Positions 37,122 through 45,510 of a stretch of DNA of 64,000 bases are shown here, in pieces. A program made the position numbers and the translations under genes. The number at the start of each line of letters is the position of its first letter. The stretch's first letter is position 1. Origin of the DNA: Chloroflexota bacterium (lineage in GTDB: Bacteria > Chloroflexota > UBA6077 > JACCZL01); assembly GCA_020845495.1 (NCBI GenBank), contig JADLFM010000023.1:124001-188000 (forward strand), given 5' to 3'. Under the pieces are notes generated by a model. That model worked only from the letters and a program-made list of their open reading frames with translations, had not been told where the DNA came from and searched no databases.

Positions 37122-38372
37122 ATGGCCGATCGCACCGCTGAGCCCGCCCTTGTCGACCGCGACGACGCCCCGCCGCTCCAGCCGAGCGCCTCGCCGTCGT
37201 CGCTCTCCGTCGTCATCCCCGCGCTCAACGAGGAGCACGGGATCGACGCCATCCTCGAGCGCGTGCTGGCCCAGCGTGCCGAGCTTGCCCGAGCCGGCAT
37301 GAGCACGCTCGAAGTGATTGTCGTCGATGACGGCTCGAAAGATCGTACCGCCGAGCGGGTTCAGGCTCACCACGACGTGCGGCTCATCCAGCACCCGGCC
37401 AATCGAGGCTACGGCGCAGCGCTCAAGACCGGCTTCAACGCTGCCACCGGCGATCTGCTCGCCTTCCTCGACGCCGATGGCACCTACCCGCCGGAGTCGT
37501 TCCCGACGCTCTGCCGCGCCGTGCAGGAGCACAACGCCGACCTGATCATCGGATCGCGGATGCTCGGGCGAGATAGCGAGATGCCGCTCGTGCGGCGGGT
37601 CGGAAACACGATCTTCGCCGGGCTGCTGTCGGTTGTCGGCTCGCGGCGAATCTCGGACAGCGCCAGCGGCATGCGAGTATTCCGCCGTGAGATGCTGCCG
37701 ATCCTCTACCCGCTGCCGGATGGCCTCGACTTTACGCCGGCCATGAGCACCCGCGCCGTCTACGAGGGCGTGACCATGATCGAGGTGCCGATCGCCTACA
37801 AGGAGCGAGTCGGCCGCTCGAAGCTGAACCCGCTCAAGGACGGTATCCGCTTCCTCCGGTCGATCCTCTGGACGGCCCTGCTCTATGACCCACAACGCTT
37901 CTTCGGGACGCTCGGCGTGGCGATGCTCGCCGTGGCGCTCGTGCTCGGCCTCGGCCCCACGATCTACTACCTTCAGAATCACCAGCTTCAGGAAGGCATG
38001 ATCTATCGGCTCTTCGCCGTCCTGATTCTGAGCGTGGCCGGCGTCAACCTGTTCGCCTTCGGGCTGACCTGTCAGGCGATCCTGGGGCTGCTGCCCGCCC
38101 GCCGTCGACCGCCGGCCGGCCTGCCGAAGCCCTGGCGTGGCAAGTTCGCGGGACTCGGGGTGCTGATGGTGCTTGCTGGTGGTGCACTGATGCTGCCAGC
38201 CTTCCTCGAGCGGCTGGCGACCGGCCAGATCACGTCGCACTGGTCGTACTTCGCGGCCGGCGGCACGTTGATTCTGACCGGCCTCGGCCTTGCCACCTGG
38301 TTCGTGCTGTTGATGATCCTCCAGGAGCTGACCACCCGCGACGCCCGCGCCCGCCGCGACCTCCTGGCGTAG
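37122..38372 (+). CDS. Family 2 (DPM1-like) membrane-associated glycosyltransferase
   Basis: A 416-residue enzyme. The GT-A domain (about 30-250) has SVVIPALNEEHGI, VDDGSKDRT, the nucleotide-sugar D-x-D-type LDADGTYP and IGSRMLGRD, as in polyprenyl-phosphate mannosyl/glucosyl transferases. The last ~165 residues hold four hydrophobic segments, so it is anchored in the membrane. It probably makes a polyprenyl-linked sugar or transfers sugar to an envelope polymer. The gene at 61293 could be a matching GT-C acceptor enzyme. ATG 37122 is preferred to GTG 37071, because the extra 17 residues are not conserved-looking. Confidence 0.88.
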   Translation: MADRTAEPALVDRDDAPPLQPSASPSSLSVVIPALNEEHGIDAILERVLAQRAELARAGMSTLEVIVVDDGSKDRTAERVQAHHDVRLIQHPANRGYGAALKTGFNAATGDLLAFLDADGTYPPESFPTLCRAVQEHNADLIIGSRMLGRDSEMPLVRRVGNTIFAGLLSVVGSRRISDSASGMRVFRREMLPILYPLPDGLDFTPAMSTRAVYEGVTMIEVPIAYKERVGRSKLNPLKDGIRFLRSILWTALLYDPQRFFGTLGVAMLAVALVLGLGPTIYYLQNHQLQEGMIYRLFAVLILSVAGVNLFAFGLTCQAILGLLPARRRPPAGLPKPWRGKFAGLGVLMVLAGGALMLPAFLERLATGQITSHWSYFAAGGTLILTGLGLATWFVLLMILQELTTRDARARRDLLA

Positions 38373-38418
38373 CAAGCTCAGTCGGCCTCACGACCCGGGC
38401 GAGGTGAGGAACTACCAG

Positions 38419-39255
38419 CTACACGCCCACCACGACCGGGGCGGTCAGGTTTCGCAGCGCCTTGATCATGCTCATCGCCGTCAGGCGCCCGGACTTCGGG
38501 TTCTCGGACGGGATGTTTCTGAGCAGCACCCGCAACTCGCCGAAGGCGCCGCGCGCCTCGATGTCATGAGTGTTCCGCTCGACGGACGGATCGGCTACGA
38601 TCTGTACGGTTGTCTTGTCGAGGCCCAGGCCGGCGAGGCTGATCGCCGCCGCGACGTTGACATTTTCTGGGAACCGCAGGGCTGCCTCCCGGGCCGGCCC
38701 ACAGTACAACTCGCGCGGCTCGCCGGAGCGCTCGACGTCGGCTGCCTCCTCGGGCGAGAGCAGTCCGCGCGGCGGCTTCCGGACCGAGTGCGTGACGGAC
38801 TCTAGCCCGCCGACTGCTCCCGACGCGATGGCGTCCAGGCCGGCGATGGCGCCCGTCGCCAGGTAGAGACGGCGGCCGTAGTCGTGGGCACACCGCCAGA
38901 CCCGCTCCTGAAAGGCGGCGTCCGCGAAGGCGCCGATGCTGATCGTCAACAGATCCTTTCCCTGACGCAGCGCGTCCTCGGCGTATGCCTTGAGCGCCTC
39001 GTGGCCGGCGACCTCCACGACCAGATCGAACTGAGTCGCCAGAAAGTCGGCGGCGTCGTTCGTGATGAGGCAACCGACCCGCTCCCGAACCTCGGGCGAG
39101 ATCCGCTCGGGTCGACGCACGAGCACCGCACATAATTGAGCGGACCCGGCCTCGCCGGCGACGATCGCCTCACCCAGGCGTCGGCCGACCGCGCCGAACC
39201 CGATCAAGCCAACCCTCAGCGGCAACGAACGGCGCTCGCGAGCACGATCGGGCAT
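38419..39255 (-). CDS. nadX: Aspartate dehydrogenase-like (NadX-type) oxidoreductase
   Basis: A 278-residue NAD(P)-dependent enzyme in the aspartate/homoserine dehydrogenase fold. The Rossmann motif GLIGFGAVGRRLGEAI is near the N-terminus; EVAGHEALKAYAEDAL, TGAIAGLDA and ALRFPENVNVAAAISLAGLGLDKT match L-aspartate dehydrogenase, which makes iminoaspartate for NAD synthesis or catabolises aspartate. NAD-synthesis partners nadA/nadC are not nearby, so a related amino-acid dehydrogenase remains possible. Start ATG 39255 has GGGAGG 9 nt upstream; ATG 39264 directly abuts that site and is less likely. It is on the same strand as psuG and 150 bp after it. Confidence 0.82.
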   Translation of the reverse strand: MPDRARERRSLPLRVGLIGFGAVGRRLGEAIVAGEAGSAQLCAVLVRRPERISPEVRERVGCLITNDAADFLATQFDLVVEVAGHEALKAYAEDALRQGKDLLTISIGAFADAAFQERVWRCAHDYGRRLYLATGAIAGLDAIASGAVGGLESVTHSVRKPPRGLLSPEEAADVERSGEPRELYCGPAREAALRFPENVNVAAAISLAGLGLDKTTVQIVADPSVERNTHDIEARGAFGELRVLLRNIPSENPKSGRLTAMSMIKALRNLTAPVVVGV

Positions 39256-39404
39256 GGTCGGCATCCTCCCTCCGCACCGTAGCGCGGCCGGCCTCGTCAT
39301 CGCGGCCGCCGGAGTGAAGGATACTCTGCGCGGAGCGATTGGGCGATACCGATGGAGGAGGTCCGGCGATCGCTGGTGGCCAGCGGGCTGTCCGACGGGC
39401 GCCG

Positions 39405-40310
39405 CTAGCCCTCGCTCAGCGCTCGGGCGATCGACGCACCGACGCGCACGTTGTTCTCCAGGAGCGCAAGGTTCGCCTCGAGGCTCTGGCCCTCGGTGGC
39501 ATCCGCGACGGCGGCCAGCAGGAACGGCGTCAGAGCCGCTCCGCGTAGGCCGCGCCGATCCGCTTCGGCTTGCGCAGCGCCGATGGCTCGGTCCAACATC
39601 GCGGTGTCGAGCGTGGCGCCTGCTGGCGGCGGCACTCCGAGCACGATCCCGCCGAGACCAAGATCCCAGGCTGCTCGGGCGATCCGCGCGACCTCGCTGG
39701 CAGCCGCGACTCGGGCTGTCACCGGTAGGCCGCTGGATGCGGCGTAGAAGGCCGGTAGCTCGTCCGTGCGCCAGCCGAGGATGGGCACGCCCGCCGTCTC
39801 CAGCACCTCGACCGTCTTCGGAAGATCGAGTAGAGCCTTCGCGCCAGCGCACACGACCACCGCCGGTGTCCGCGCGATCTCGCCAAGGTCGGCCGAAATG
39901 TCGAACGTCTGCTGGGCGCCGCGATGAACGCCCCCGATGCCGCCGGTGGCCAGCACGCGCAGCCCGACCAGTGCCATGATGGCGAGCGTCCCGGCGACCG
40001 TCGTCGCGCCGTGCTCGCCGCGCGCCACGACCAGTGGTAGATCGCGCCGGCTGCACTTCCGCACGTCGTCACGGGTCGCCAGCAACGTCAACTCGGCCGC
40101 GTCGAGGCCGACGATTGGCTGTCCTCCGACGATGCCGATGGTCGCGGGGACGGCGCCGGCCTCCCGCACGGCCTCCTCCAGCCGGTGCGCCGCGGTCAGG
40201 TTGCGAGGTCGCGGAAGCCCGTGCGAGATGAGCGTCGATTCGAGCGCGACGACGGCCCGGCCCTCGGCGAGCGCTTCGCGCACGTCCTCGGCGATCCGGA
40301 TGGTGGTCAT
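39405..40310 (-). CDS. psuG: Pseudouridine-5'-phosphate glycosidase
   Basis: A 301-residue enzyme of the PsuG/IndA family that reversibly splits pseudouridine 5'-phosphate into uracil and ribose 5-phosphate. Motifs seen: VALESTLISHGLPRPRN at the N-terminus, ATIGIVGGQPIVGL, KCSRRDLP, GATTVAGTL, LATGGIGGVHRGA, LGWRTDELPAFYAASSGLP and the late NVALLENN-type helix. Catalytic Glu (VALEST) and Lys (KCSRRD) are present. No pseudouridine kinase (psuK) or transporter is adjacent. ATG 40310 follows GGGAGA; the ten residues before it (from 40340) are unlikely. Confidence 0.93.
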   Translation of the reverse strand: MTTIRIAEDVREALAEGRAVVALESTLISHGLPRPRNLTAAHRLEEAVREAGAVPATIGIVGGQPIVGLDAAELTLLATRDDVRKCSRRDLPLVVARGEHGATTVAGTLAIMALVGLRVLATGGIGGVHRGAQQTFDISADLGEIARTPAVVVCAGAKALLDLPKTVEVLETAGVPILGWRTDELPAFYAASSGLPVTARVAAASEVARIARAAWDLGLGGIVLGVPPPAGATLDTAMLDRAIGAAQAEADRRGLRGAALTPFLLAAVADATEGQSLEANLALLENNVRVGASIARALSEG

Positions 40311-40536
40311 CGCCGCTCGTCTCCCTCTCCCGCTCCGCAAGCGCCAGGGTGAGGGTGCCTCACACGGGTCACGGGCGAACTATCATCCACGCTGGCCGAG
40401 ACCTTCCCTTCTCTCCACCAACGCCACGGCGGAATCTCTAAAGGTGTAGCCGGGGCGCATGTCGGATTCACCGCGGTCTCGGTGTAGGAGAGGTACGCGG
40501 ACTGACTGGCTCGTGCGGCATCGGGATGAGGCTCGT

Positions 40537-41958
40537 TTAGCGCGAGCGGTGGGGGCGGCCCCGGAACGGGCGCGGCTGCTGGGCTGACGAGGCCGCCTCG
40601 GCCAGCCCGAATCGATAGGGTGGCACCTGCAAGCTCCATACCGTGCAGAGCGCTTGATCCAGGATGCGCGCCCGAATCCGTGCATCCTGGTCTTCCAGCA
40701 GCAGGTTGGTCGTGATGACCGTCGCAAGCTTGGCGTTGTAGCGATAGTTCAGCAACTGGAACAGCTTCTCCTGCGCCCAGGCCGTACTGCTGTGCGACCC
40801 CAGGTCGTCTAACACCAGCAGGCTGGCCGTCCGAACGGCGTCGAAGACCTTGTCGTAGCTGACCTTGCTGTCTGGCGCGTAGGCAGAGCGGAGATGGTCG
40901 AGCAGGTCCGGCACCGTCACGAAGTAGGCCGAGTGTCCGAGCCCCCGCCGCTCGTTGGCGATAGCGGCGGCCAGGTGGGTCTTGCCAGTGCCCGGCGGTC
41001 CCATGAAGACCAGCCAGCCGGAGGGCTCTTCGGCGAAGGCCCGTGCCACCCGGAACACTCGATGGAGGGTGTCGCGGTGGTGCTCCTCGACGGCCATGCC
41101 GCGTCGATCAAACGTCTCGAACGTCATCTCGGCGAGGCGCTGGAGGGTCAACCCGCCGAGCCGTTCCAACGACGACGCTTCCCAGTCGTCGACGATGGCG
41201 ACCGTCGTCAGGCTGGCATCGAGGATGCGTGTCTGAAGCCGCTCGTCGAGCTCCTCGGGGCGCAGGTTGGTCGTGACGAGCGTTGGAAGGCGGCTGTTGT
41301 AGCGGTGGTTGAACAACTGGAACAGTTTCTCCTGTGCCCAGGGAGTGCTGCTCTGGGTGCCCAGGTCGTCGAGAATGAGGAGGGGCGCCTCGCGGACGTT
41401 CTCGAACAGGTCGTCGTAGCCGATGTCGCTGGTCGGGCTAAAGGCGGCGCGCAGATGGTCCAGCAGGTCCGGCACGACCGAGAAGATGACCGGCTCACTG
41501 CGGGCCAGTCGGACGTTGGCGACGGCGGCAGCGAGATGAGTCTTGCCGCAGCCGGGCGGGCCGGCCAGCAGTAGCCAGCCCTCGGGCGCCTCAGCGTACG
41601 CAAGTACGCGATCGACGATGCGCCGATAGCGCTGGCGCCGGGCCTGGTCCGACGAGCGGCCCTCCGGCTCCAGATTCTCGAAGGTCAGGCGGGTCAGCGG
41701 CCCGAGGTGGCTCAGCCGCTCCAGACGCTTCCGCCGCCGTTCTTCGACGTCGTCCTTACGGCAGGGGCAGACGACGAGCACCCCGAACTCTGGGTCGCCG
41801 GCCGGGACGTCGCGCCGCAGAAACCCAGCGCCCCGACAGCGTGAACAGGCCGGCCCTTCGTCGCCCGTCTGCTCAGCGGCGAACGAGGCGGCCGTACTTC
41901 CCTTCGAGGTAGCGTCGCGGATCCTCAGGCGGCTCAGGGCGTCGCCAAGTCGTTCCAC
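40537..41958 (-). CDS. DnaC/DnaI-like helicase loader with two tandem AAA+ domains
   Basis: A 473-residue ATPase. The N-terminus has four cysteines (38, 41, 64, 66) spaced like the zinc site of DnaI. Two similar AAA+ units follow: the first (about 90-265) has Walker A GPPGCGKT at 133-140 and Walker B LILDDLG at 194-200; the second (about 275-450) has GPPGTGKT at 320-327 and LVLDDLG at 381-387. Both carry the sensor-like TTNL and the RILD arginine segment, so both look active. Usual loaders are ~250-310 residues with one AAA+. GTG 41958 follows GGAGGGG and overlaps the dnaD-like gene by 86 bp. With dnaB upstream, it is expected to load the replicative helicase. Confidence 0.85.
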   Translation of the reverse strand: MERLGDALSRLRIRDATSKGSTAASFAAEQTGDEGPACSRCRGAGFLRRDVPAGDPEFGVLVVCPCRKDDVEERRRKRLERLSHLGPLTRLTFENLEPEGRSSDQARRQRYRRIVDRVLAYAEAPEGWLLLAGPPGCGKTHLAAAVANVRLARSEPVIFSVVPDLLDHLRAAFSPTSDIGYDDLFENVREAPLLILDDLGTQSSTPWAQEKLFQLFNHRYNSRLPTLVTTNLRPEELDERLQTRILDASLTTVAIVDDWEASSLERLGGLTLQRLAEMTFETFDRRGMAVEEHHRDTLHRVFRVARAFAEEPSGWLVFMGPPGTGKTHLAAAIANERRGLGHSAYFVTVPDLLDHLRSAYAPDSKVSYDKVFDAVRTASLLVLDDLGSHSSTAWAQEKLFQLLNYRYNAKLATVITTNLLLEDQDARIRARILDQALCTVWSLQVPPYRFGLAEAASSAQQPRPFRGRPHRSR

Positions 41959-42796
41959 TCGTTCCCCTCCCTCGGCTGCCCCAGGCTTCGAGGATACGCA
42001 GGATGTAGCGCCAGGAGCGCTTGTTCTGCGCTAGCGCCTCGCGGAACGCGTCCTCGATCCAGGCTGGCGGGTAGGTCGCTGCGGCCTCCGATAGCTCCTC
42101 GGCGAGAAGCGGTGTCAGCAGGCCGACGTTCTGCTCGTACAGTTCGAAGATGGTCGGGCGTTCGCCGCGGCGGTCTGGCTCGCGGGGGGCGGGCGACGGC
42201 CGCAACGCTCCGAGCGTGCGCTCGCCGCGCATGACCGCCTGGACCACGCGCTCGTTCGCGTGTGTGTTCAGCAGGTAGCAACGGTCCTCGCCGGTGTCGT
42301 CGTGGATCGCCACTTCGAGCAGCGTTCCCCGCCGTACGGAAAGGCACAGCGCCCGCTCGACGCAGCGCTCGGGCCAACCGCTGCCCTCGTCACCGCCCGT
42401 GCGTCCGGCGAGAGCACCGTGGATGCCATGTTGGACGGTATCGTCCACGCTATGCCGAACCCCACTATCCTCTTCCCGGCAGGCGCCGCCGCTCGCGCCC
42501 TGCTGGGCGCGGCTCCCCAGGTGAGCGGTGGCGCCGATGCGCGCGCCCTCACGGTCGGCATCGCCGCCGGCTTCACTGTCGAGTGCCGCTAAGAGCGCCA
42601 GGTCGGCAAGCAGGTCGGAGCGCCGGACGAAGCGGGGGCCGCGCCGCTGCTCGTGGAGCAGGCGACAGACGTGTAGGAGCGTCTTCAACTCAGCCAGGTC
42701 GTCGATCTCGCGCAGCAGCGTCCCGAAGAACGCGGCTGGCAGCGGGACATAGGTGGTCCGGTCGGGAAAGCCGGCGAAGCGGCGTACCGTGGTCAT
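41873..42796 (-). CDS. DnaD-domain replication protein
   Basis: About 307 residues. The N-terminal part (about 1-75: FAGFPDRTTYVPLPAAFFGTLL, DLAELKTLLHVCRLLHEQRRGPRFVRRSDLLADL) resembles the winged-helix region of DnaD/DnaB-type primosome proteins. The C-terminal DnaB_2/DnaD domain (about 210-285) shows the signature YEQNVGLLTPLLAEEL, AWIEDAFREAL and NKRSWRYILRILEAWG. The middle (about 76-150) is Gly/Ala/Arg-rich and poorly structured. It sits between dnaB and the loader, the classical Gram-positive primosome set. ATG 42796 starts the conserved part; ATG 42808 is possible. Confidence 0.85.
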   Translation of the reverse strand: MTTVRRFAGFPDRTTYVPLPAAFFGTLLREIDDLAELKTLLHVCRLLHEQRRGPRFVRRSDLLADLALLAALDSEAGGDADREGARIGATAHLGSRAQQGASGGACREEDSGVRHSVDDTVQHGIHGALAGRTGGDEGSGWPERCVERALCLSVRRGTLLEVAIHDDTGEDRCYLLNTHANERVVQAVMRGERTLGALRPSPAPREPDRRGERPTIFELYEQNVGLLTPLLAEELSEAAATYPPAWIEDAFREALAQNKRSWRYILRILEAWGSRGRGTSGTTWRRPEPPEDPRRYLEGKYGRLVRR

Positions 42797-42817
42797 CGTC
42801 GTGCGCACTCGCCCCGG

Positions 42818-44176
42818 TTAGTCCCGGTACACTTCGAGGTCGAGGAACTTGGTGGTCTTGCTGTTGAATAGCAGCGAGATCTGGCCGGTCGGGCCGTTGC
42901 GGTGCTTGGCGATGTGGACCTCGGCGATACCCTGCTTCTCGCTCTCTTTGTTGTAGTAGTCGTCGCGGTAAATGAACATTACGACGTCGGCGTCTTGCTC
43001 GATCGCGCCGCTTTCTCTCAGGTCTGACAAGATCGGGATTTTCGGAGAGCGCTGCTCGACGGCACGCGAAAGCTGCGAGAGCGCGATGACGGGTACGTTC
43101 AATTCGCGGGCGAGCCCTTTCAACTGGCGGGAGATCTCCGACATCTCCTGCACCCGGTTCTCGCCCTTGTTGCCGCTCGTCATCAACTGGAGGTGGTCGA
43201 CGATGACCAGATCGAGCGGCACCGTCGCGTTCAGCCGCTTGGCCTTGGCCCGCAAGTTCACCACCGAGATGCCCGGCGTGTCGTCGATGTAAATCGGCGC
43301 TTCCGCGAGCAGCCCGAGGGCATGCCCGAGCTTGCGGCCTTCCGCTTCGGTGAAGTGTCCGCTCCGCAGGCGCGTCGTCTCGATGCCCGATTCGGTCGAC
43401 AGCAGGCGCGCCGCAAGCTGCGCCCCAGACATCTCCAGGCTGAAGACCGCGCTGGTCGCCTTGAACTTCAGCGCGGCATTGGAGGCCATCCCCAATGCGA
43501 GGCTCGTCTTTCCCATTGAGGGCCGCGCCGCCAGGATGACCAGGTCCGAACGCTGGAAGCCGCCGGCCGTGATTTTGTCGAGGTCGATGAAGCCGGACGG
43601 GACACCGTAGCGGATGCCCTCGCCCTCGCGCTGGAGCGCAAGCTGGTCGAGGTAGTCGCGCAGGATGTCGCCAAGGGCCGAAAAATCGCGATCGGTGCGG
43701 CGATTGACCGCGTCGAAGAGGATCTGCTCGCTCTTCTCGAGCGCGGCCTCCGGGTCGAACTGGTTCTGGAAGCCGATCGCGGCGATCTTGCCGCCGGCTG
43801 AGATCAGCCGCCGCATGAACGCCGCGTCGGCGACGATCTTGGCGTAATGCTCGGCGTGAATCGGAGTCGGTACCACCCCGAGCAGGCTCGACAGGAACGC
43901 GACGCCGCCGGCCTCCTGGAGCCGGTTCGTGCGGTCCAACTCGTTGATCAGCGTCAGGTAGTCGACCGGCTCGTTTTGCTCGTACAGATCGAGCATCGCC
44001 TGGTAGACGACGCCGTTCCGGTCGCGGTAGAAGTCACGAGCCTCCAGGACGCCGGAGACCTGACCGATCACTTCGCGGTCGAGCAGGACGCTGCCGAGGA
44101 CCGCCTCCTCAGCCTCAGTGTTCTGCGGGGGCAGCCGGTCTGGGACGCTGTCCGGATACAGCCGTTCGATGGCCAT
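42818..44176 (-). CDS. dnaB: Replicative DNA helicase DnaB
   Basis: A 452-residue hexameric helicase of standard length. The N-terminal domain (about 10-120) has PPQNTEAEEAVLGSVLLD; the RecA-like domain has Walker A ARPSMGKTS at 217-225, Walker B-type LDLVIVDHLQLM, and the DVVMFIYRDDYYN and FNSKTTKFLD segments. No intein is present, although DnaB is a common intein site. It lies between rplI and the dnaD-like gene, an order common in Gram-positive-type bacteria. ATG 44176 gives the expected N-terminus. Confidence 0.97.
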   Translation of the reverse strand: MAIERLYPDSVPDRLPPQNTEAEEAVLGSVLLDREVIGQVSGVLEARDFYRDRNGVVYQAMLDLYEQNEPVDYLTLINELDRTNRLQEAGGVAFLSSLLGVVPTPIHAEHYAKIVADAAFMRRLISAGGKIAAIGFQNQFDPEAALEKSEQILFDAVNRRTDRDFSALGDILRDYLDQLALQREGEGIRYGVPSGFIDLDKITAGGFQRSDLVILAARPSMGKTSLALGMASNAALKFKATSAVFSLEMSGAQLAARLLSTESGIETTRLRSGHFTEAEGRKLGHALGLLAEAPIYIDDTPGISVVNLRAKAKRLNATVPLDLVIVDHLQLMTSGNKGENRVQEMSEISRQLKGLARELNVPVIALSQLSRAVEQRSPKIPILSDLRESGAIEQDADVVMFIYRDDYYNKESEKQGIAEVHIAKHRNGPTGQISLLFNSKTTKFLDLEVYRD

Positions 44177-44219
44177 GCGTCGCGAGCCTATGCCGTCCGC
44201 CGATGACTCGGGCGGACCG

Positions 44220-44669
44220 TTACTTCGCGGCCTGGACGTCGACCTTGACGGCGGCCGTGACGTTGCGGTGGAGGCGGATCGTCACGTCGTGGGCGCCCAG
44301 CGTGCGGATCGGATCCTCGAGCTCGATGCGCCGCTTGTCGATCGGCTGGCCAAGCTTCGCGGTCAACTGCTCGGCGATGTCGGCGCTCGTGATCGAGCCG
44401 TACAACCGGCCCTGGTCCCCGACCTTCGCGGTGAGCACTACCGGCGCCGATGTCAGGCGCTCGGCGAGTGCCCGCGCGGTGGCCTCCTCGTTGGCCGCGC
44501 GCTTCGCCTCGGCCGTCTTGCGCTGCTCGACGTTCTGGAGCGCGCTGGTGGTGGCGGGGATTGCCAGCTTGCGCGGGATCAGAAAATTGCGGGCGTACCC
44601 ATCGGCCACGTCGACGACGTCGCCGGCCTTTCCAGTCCCCTGGACGTCTTTGGAGAGGATGACTTTCAT
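44220..44669 (-). CDS. rplI: Ribosomal protein bL9
   Basis: A 149-residue large-subunit protein of usual length. The N-terminal RNA-binding domain has MKVILSKDVQGTGKAGDVVDVADGYARNFLIP, seen here as its conserved pieces (DVxGxGKxGDVVDVxDGYARNFLIP). A long connecting helix (about 45-75) leads to the C-terminal domain with GRLYGSITSADIAEQL. It binds 23S rRNA at the base of L1. Its ATG follows a G-rich ribosome site, and a TATACT at 44706-44711 suggests its own promoter ahead of the rplI-dnaB-dnaD-loader unit. Confidence 0.97.
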   Translation of the reverse strand: MKVILSKDVQGTGKAGDVVDVADGYARNFLIPRKLAIPATTSALQNVEQRKTAEAKRAANEEATARALAERLTSAPVVLTAKVGDQGRLYGSITSADIAEQLTAKLGQPIDKRRIELEDPIRTLGAHDVTIRLHRNVTAAVKVDVQAAK

Positions 44670-44705
44670 GGCCGGGCCCCCCGCACGAAGTGTTACCGCG
44701 CCGTC

Positions 44706-44711
44706 AGTATA
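44706..44711 (-). promoter_or_regulatory. Candidate -10 element of the rplI operon
   Basis: TATACT on the minus strand, 37 bp before the rplI start, giving a leader of about 30 nt. The -35 region (TAGGTT at about 17 bp) is weak. Confidence 0.4.
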
Positions 44712-44820
44712 GCAACGGCCCGGTGCCGAACCTATGGACGGCGAGTCACAAACCCGGTTCGATCGGGGTGTCTCTCAGGGGGTGCTCGGCACTCCCTGCG
44801 ACCGGGCGAGGAGGGTTGCC

Positions 44821-44871
44821 CGCCTGTCGACGCTCCAGGTGATGGCCCCTCACACCCGCCGTCGACAGGCG
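44821..44871 (-). terminator. Hairpin between the membrane-protein gene and rplI
   Basis: CGCCTGTCGACG (44821-44832) and CGTCGACAGGCG (44860-44871) are perfect 12-bp arms with a 27-nt loop. It lies about 45 nt after the stop of the small membrane protein, so it likely terminates that transcript before the rplI promoter. Confidence 0.55.
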
Positions 44872-44917
44872 AGTCACGGGGATGTGAGGATGGGTCCGAG
44901 AGCGGCCCGGAGAACGG

Positions 44918-45244
44918 TCACCAGGACTTGTTGGTCACGGCGTGGACAGCCGTACCCACGATCACGATGAACACGATCATCGGCGCCAGCGCCACGCCCT
45001 GATAGGTCGTATAGCCGACGACGGTTAGCCCCCAGAACACGAGCAGGATGATCCCGGCGAGGCCGATTGGGCCGCGCACGACCGCGATGATTGCCAGGAT
45101 GACCAGGGCGATCAGCACGGTCTCCACGCTAATCGGCAGGCCGGCGACACGCAGCGCGGTCGCCTGCAAGAAGGCGAGCCCGCTCGGCTGGAGCAGCGTG
45201 ATCAACCAGAGCGTGGCGAGGACGACGGCCAGTGCGGTCAGCAT
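44918..45244 (-). CDS. Small integral membrane protein, unknown function
   Basis: A 108-residue protein made almost wholly of three or four hydrophobic segments (about 2-20, 38-58, 62-80, 84-104) joined by short loops; the only charged positions are a few Arg/Glu/Lys in loops and the C-terminal NKSW. I do not recognise the family, and it has no motif that suggests a substrate. It runs the same way as rplI and may be regulated separately because of the intervening hairpin and promoter. ATG 45244 starts directly with a membrane helix. Confidence 0.6.
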   Translation of the reverse strand: MLTALAVVLATLWLITLLQPSGLAFLQATALRVAGLPISVETVLIALVILAIIAVVRGPIGLAGIILLVFWGLTVVGYTTYQGVALAPMIVFIVIVGTAVHAVTNKSW

Positions 45245-45510
45245 GGGCGCACCGGCGCCGGGGTAGCCAGCCAGGGAGCCTCGCTCGCTCGCACGGCATT
45301 GCGAGCGAGGTGTGCGGCGACCGCGCCCTCGGTCTCATGGATGCTCGCCGAGCCGTTCGCGCACCCGACGTCGCGCGCGCGGTCTGCGTCGCTCATGCGG
45401 TCTGCGCCCCCTGTCGTGCCTACTGAAACGAGTTGGAGGGCGTGCAAGTGCCGCGAACGGGCATCAGCGGCGCGGGGCGCACCCGCGGCCTGGTAGGTGC
45501 GCCCCGCCGC

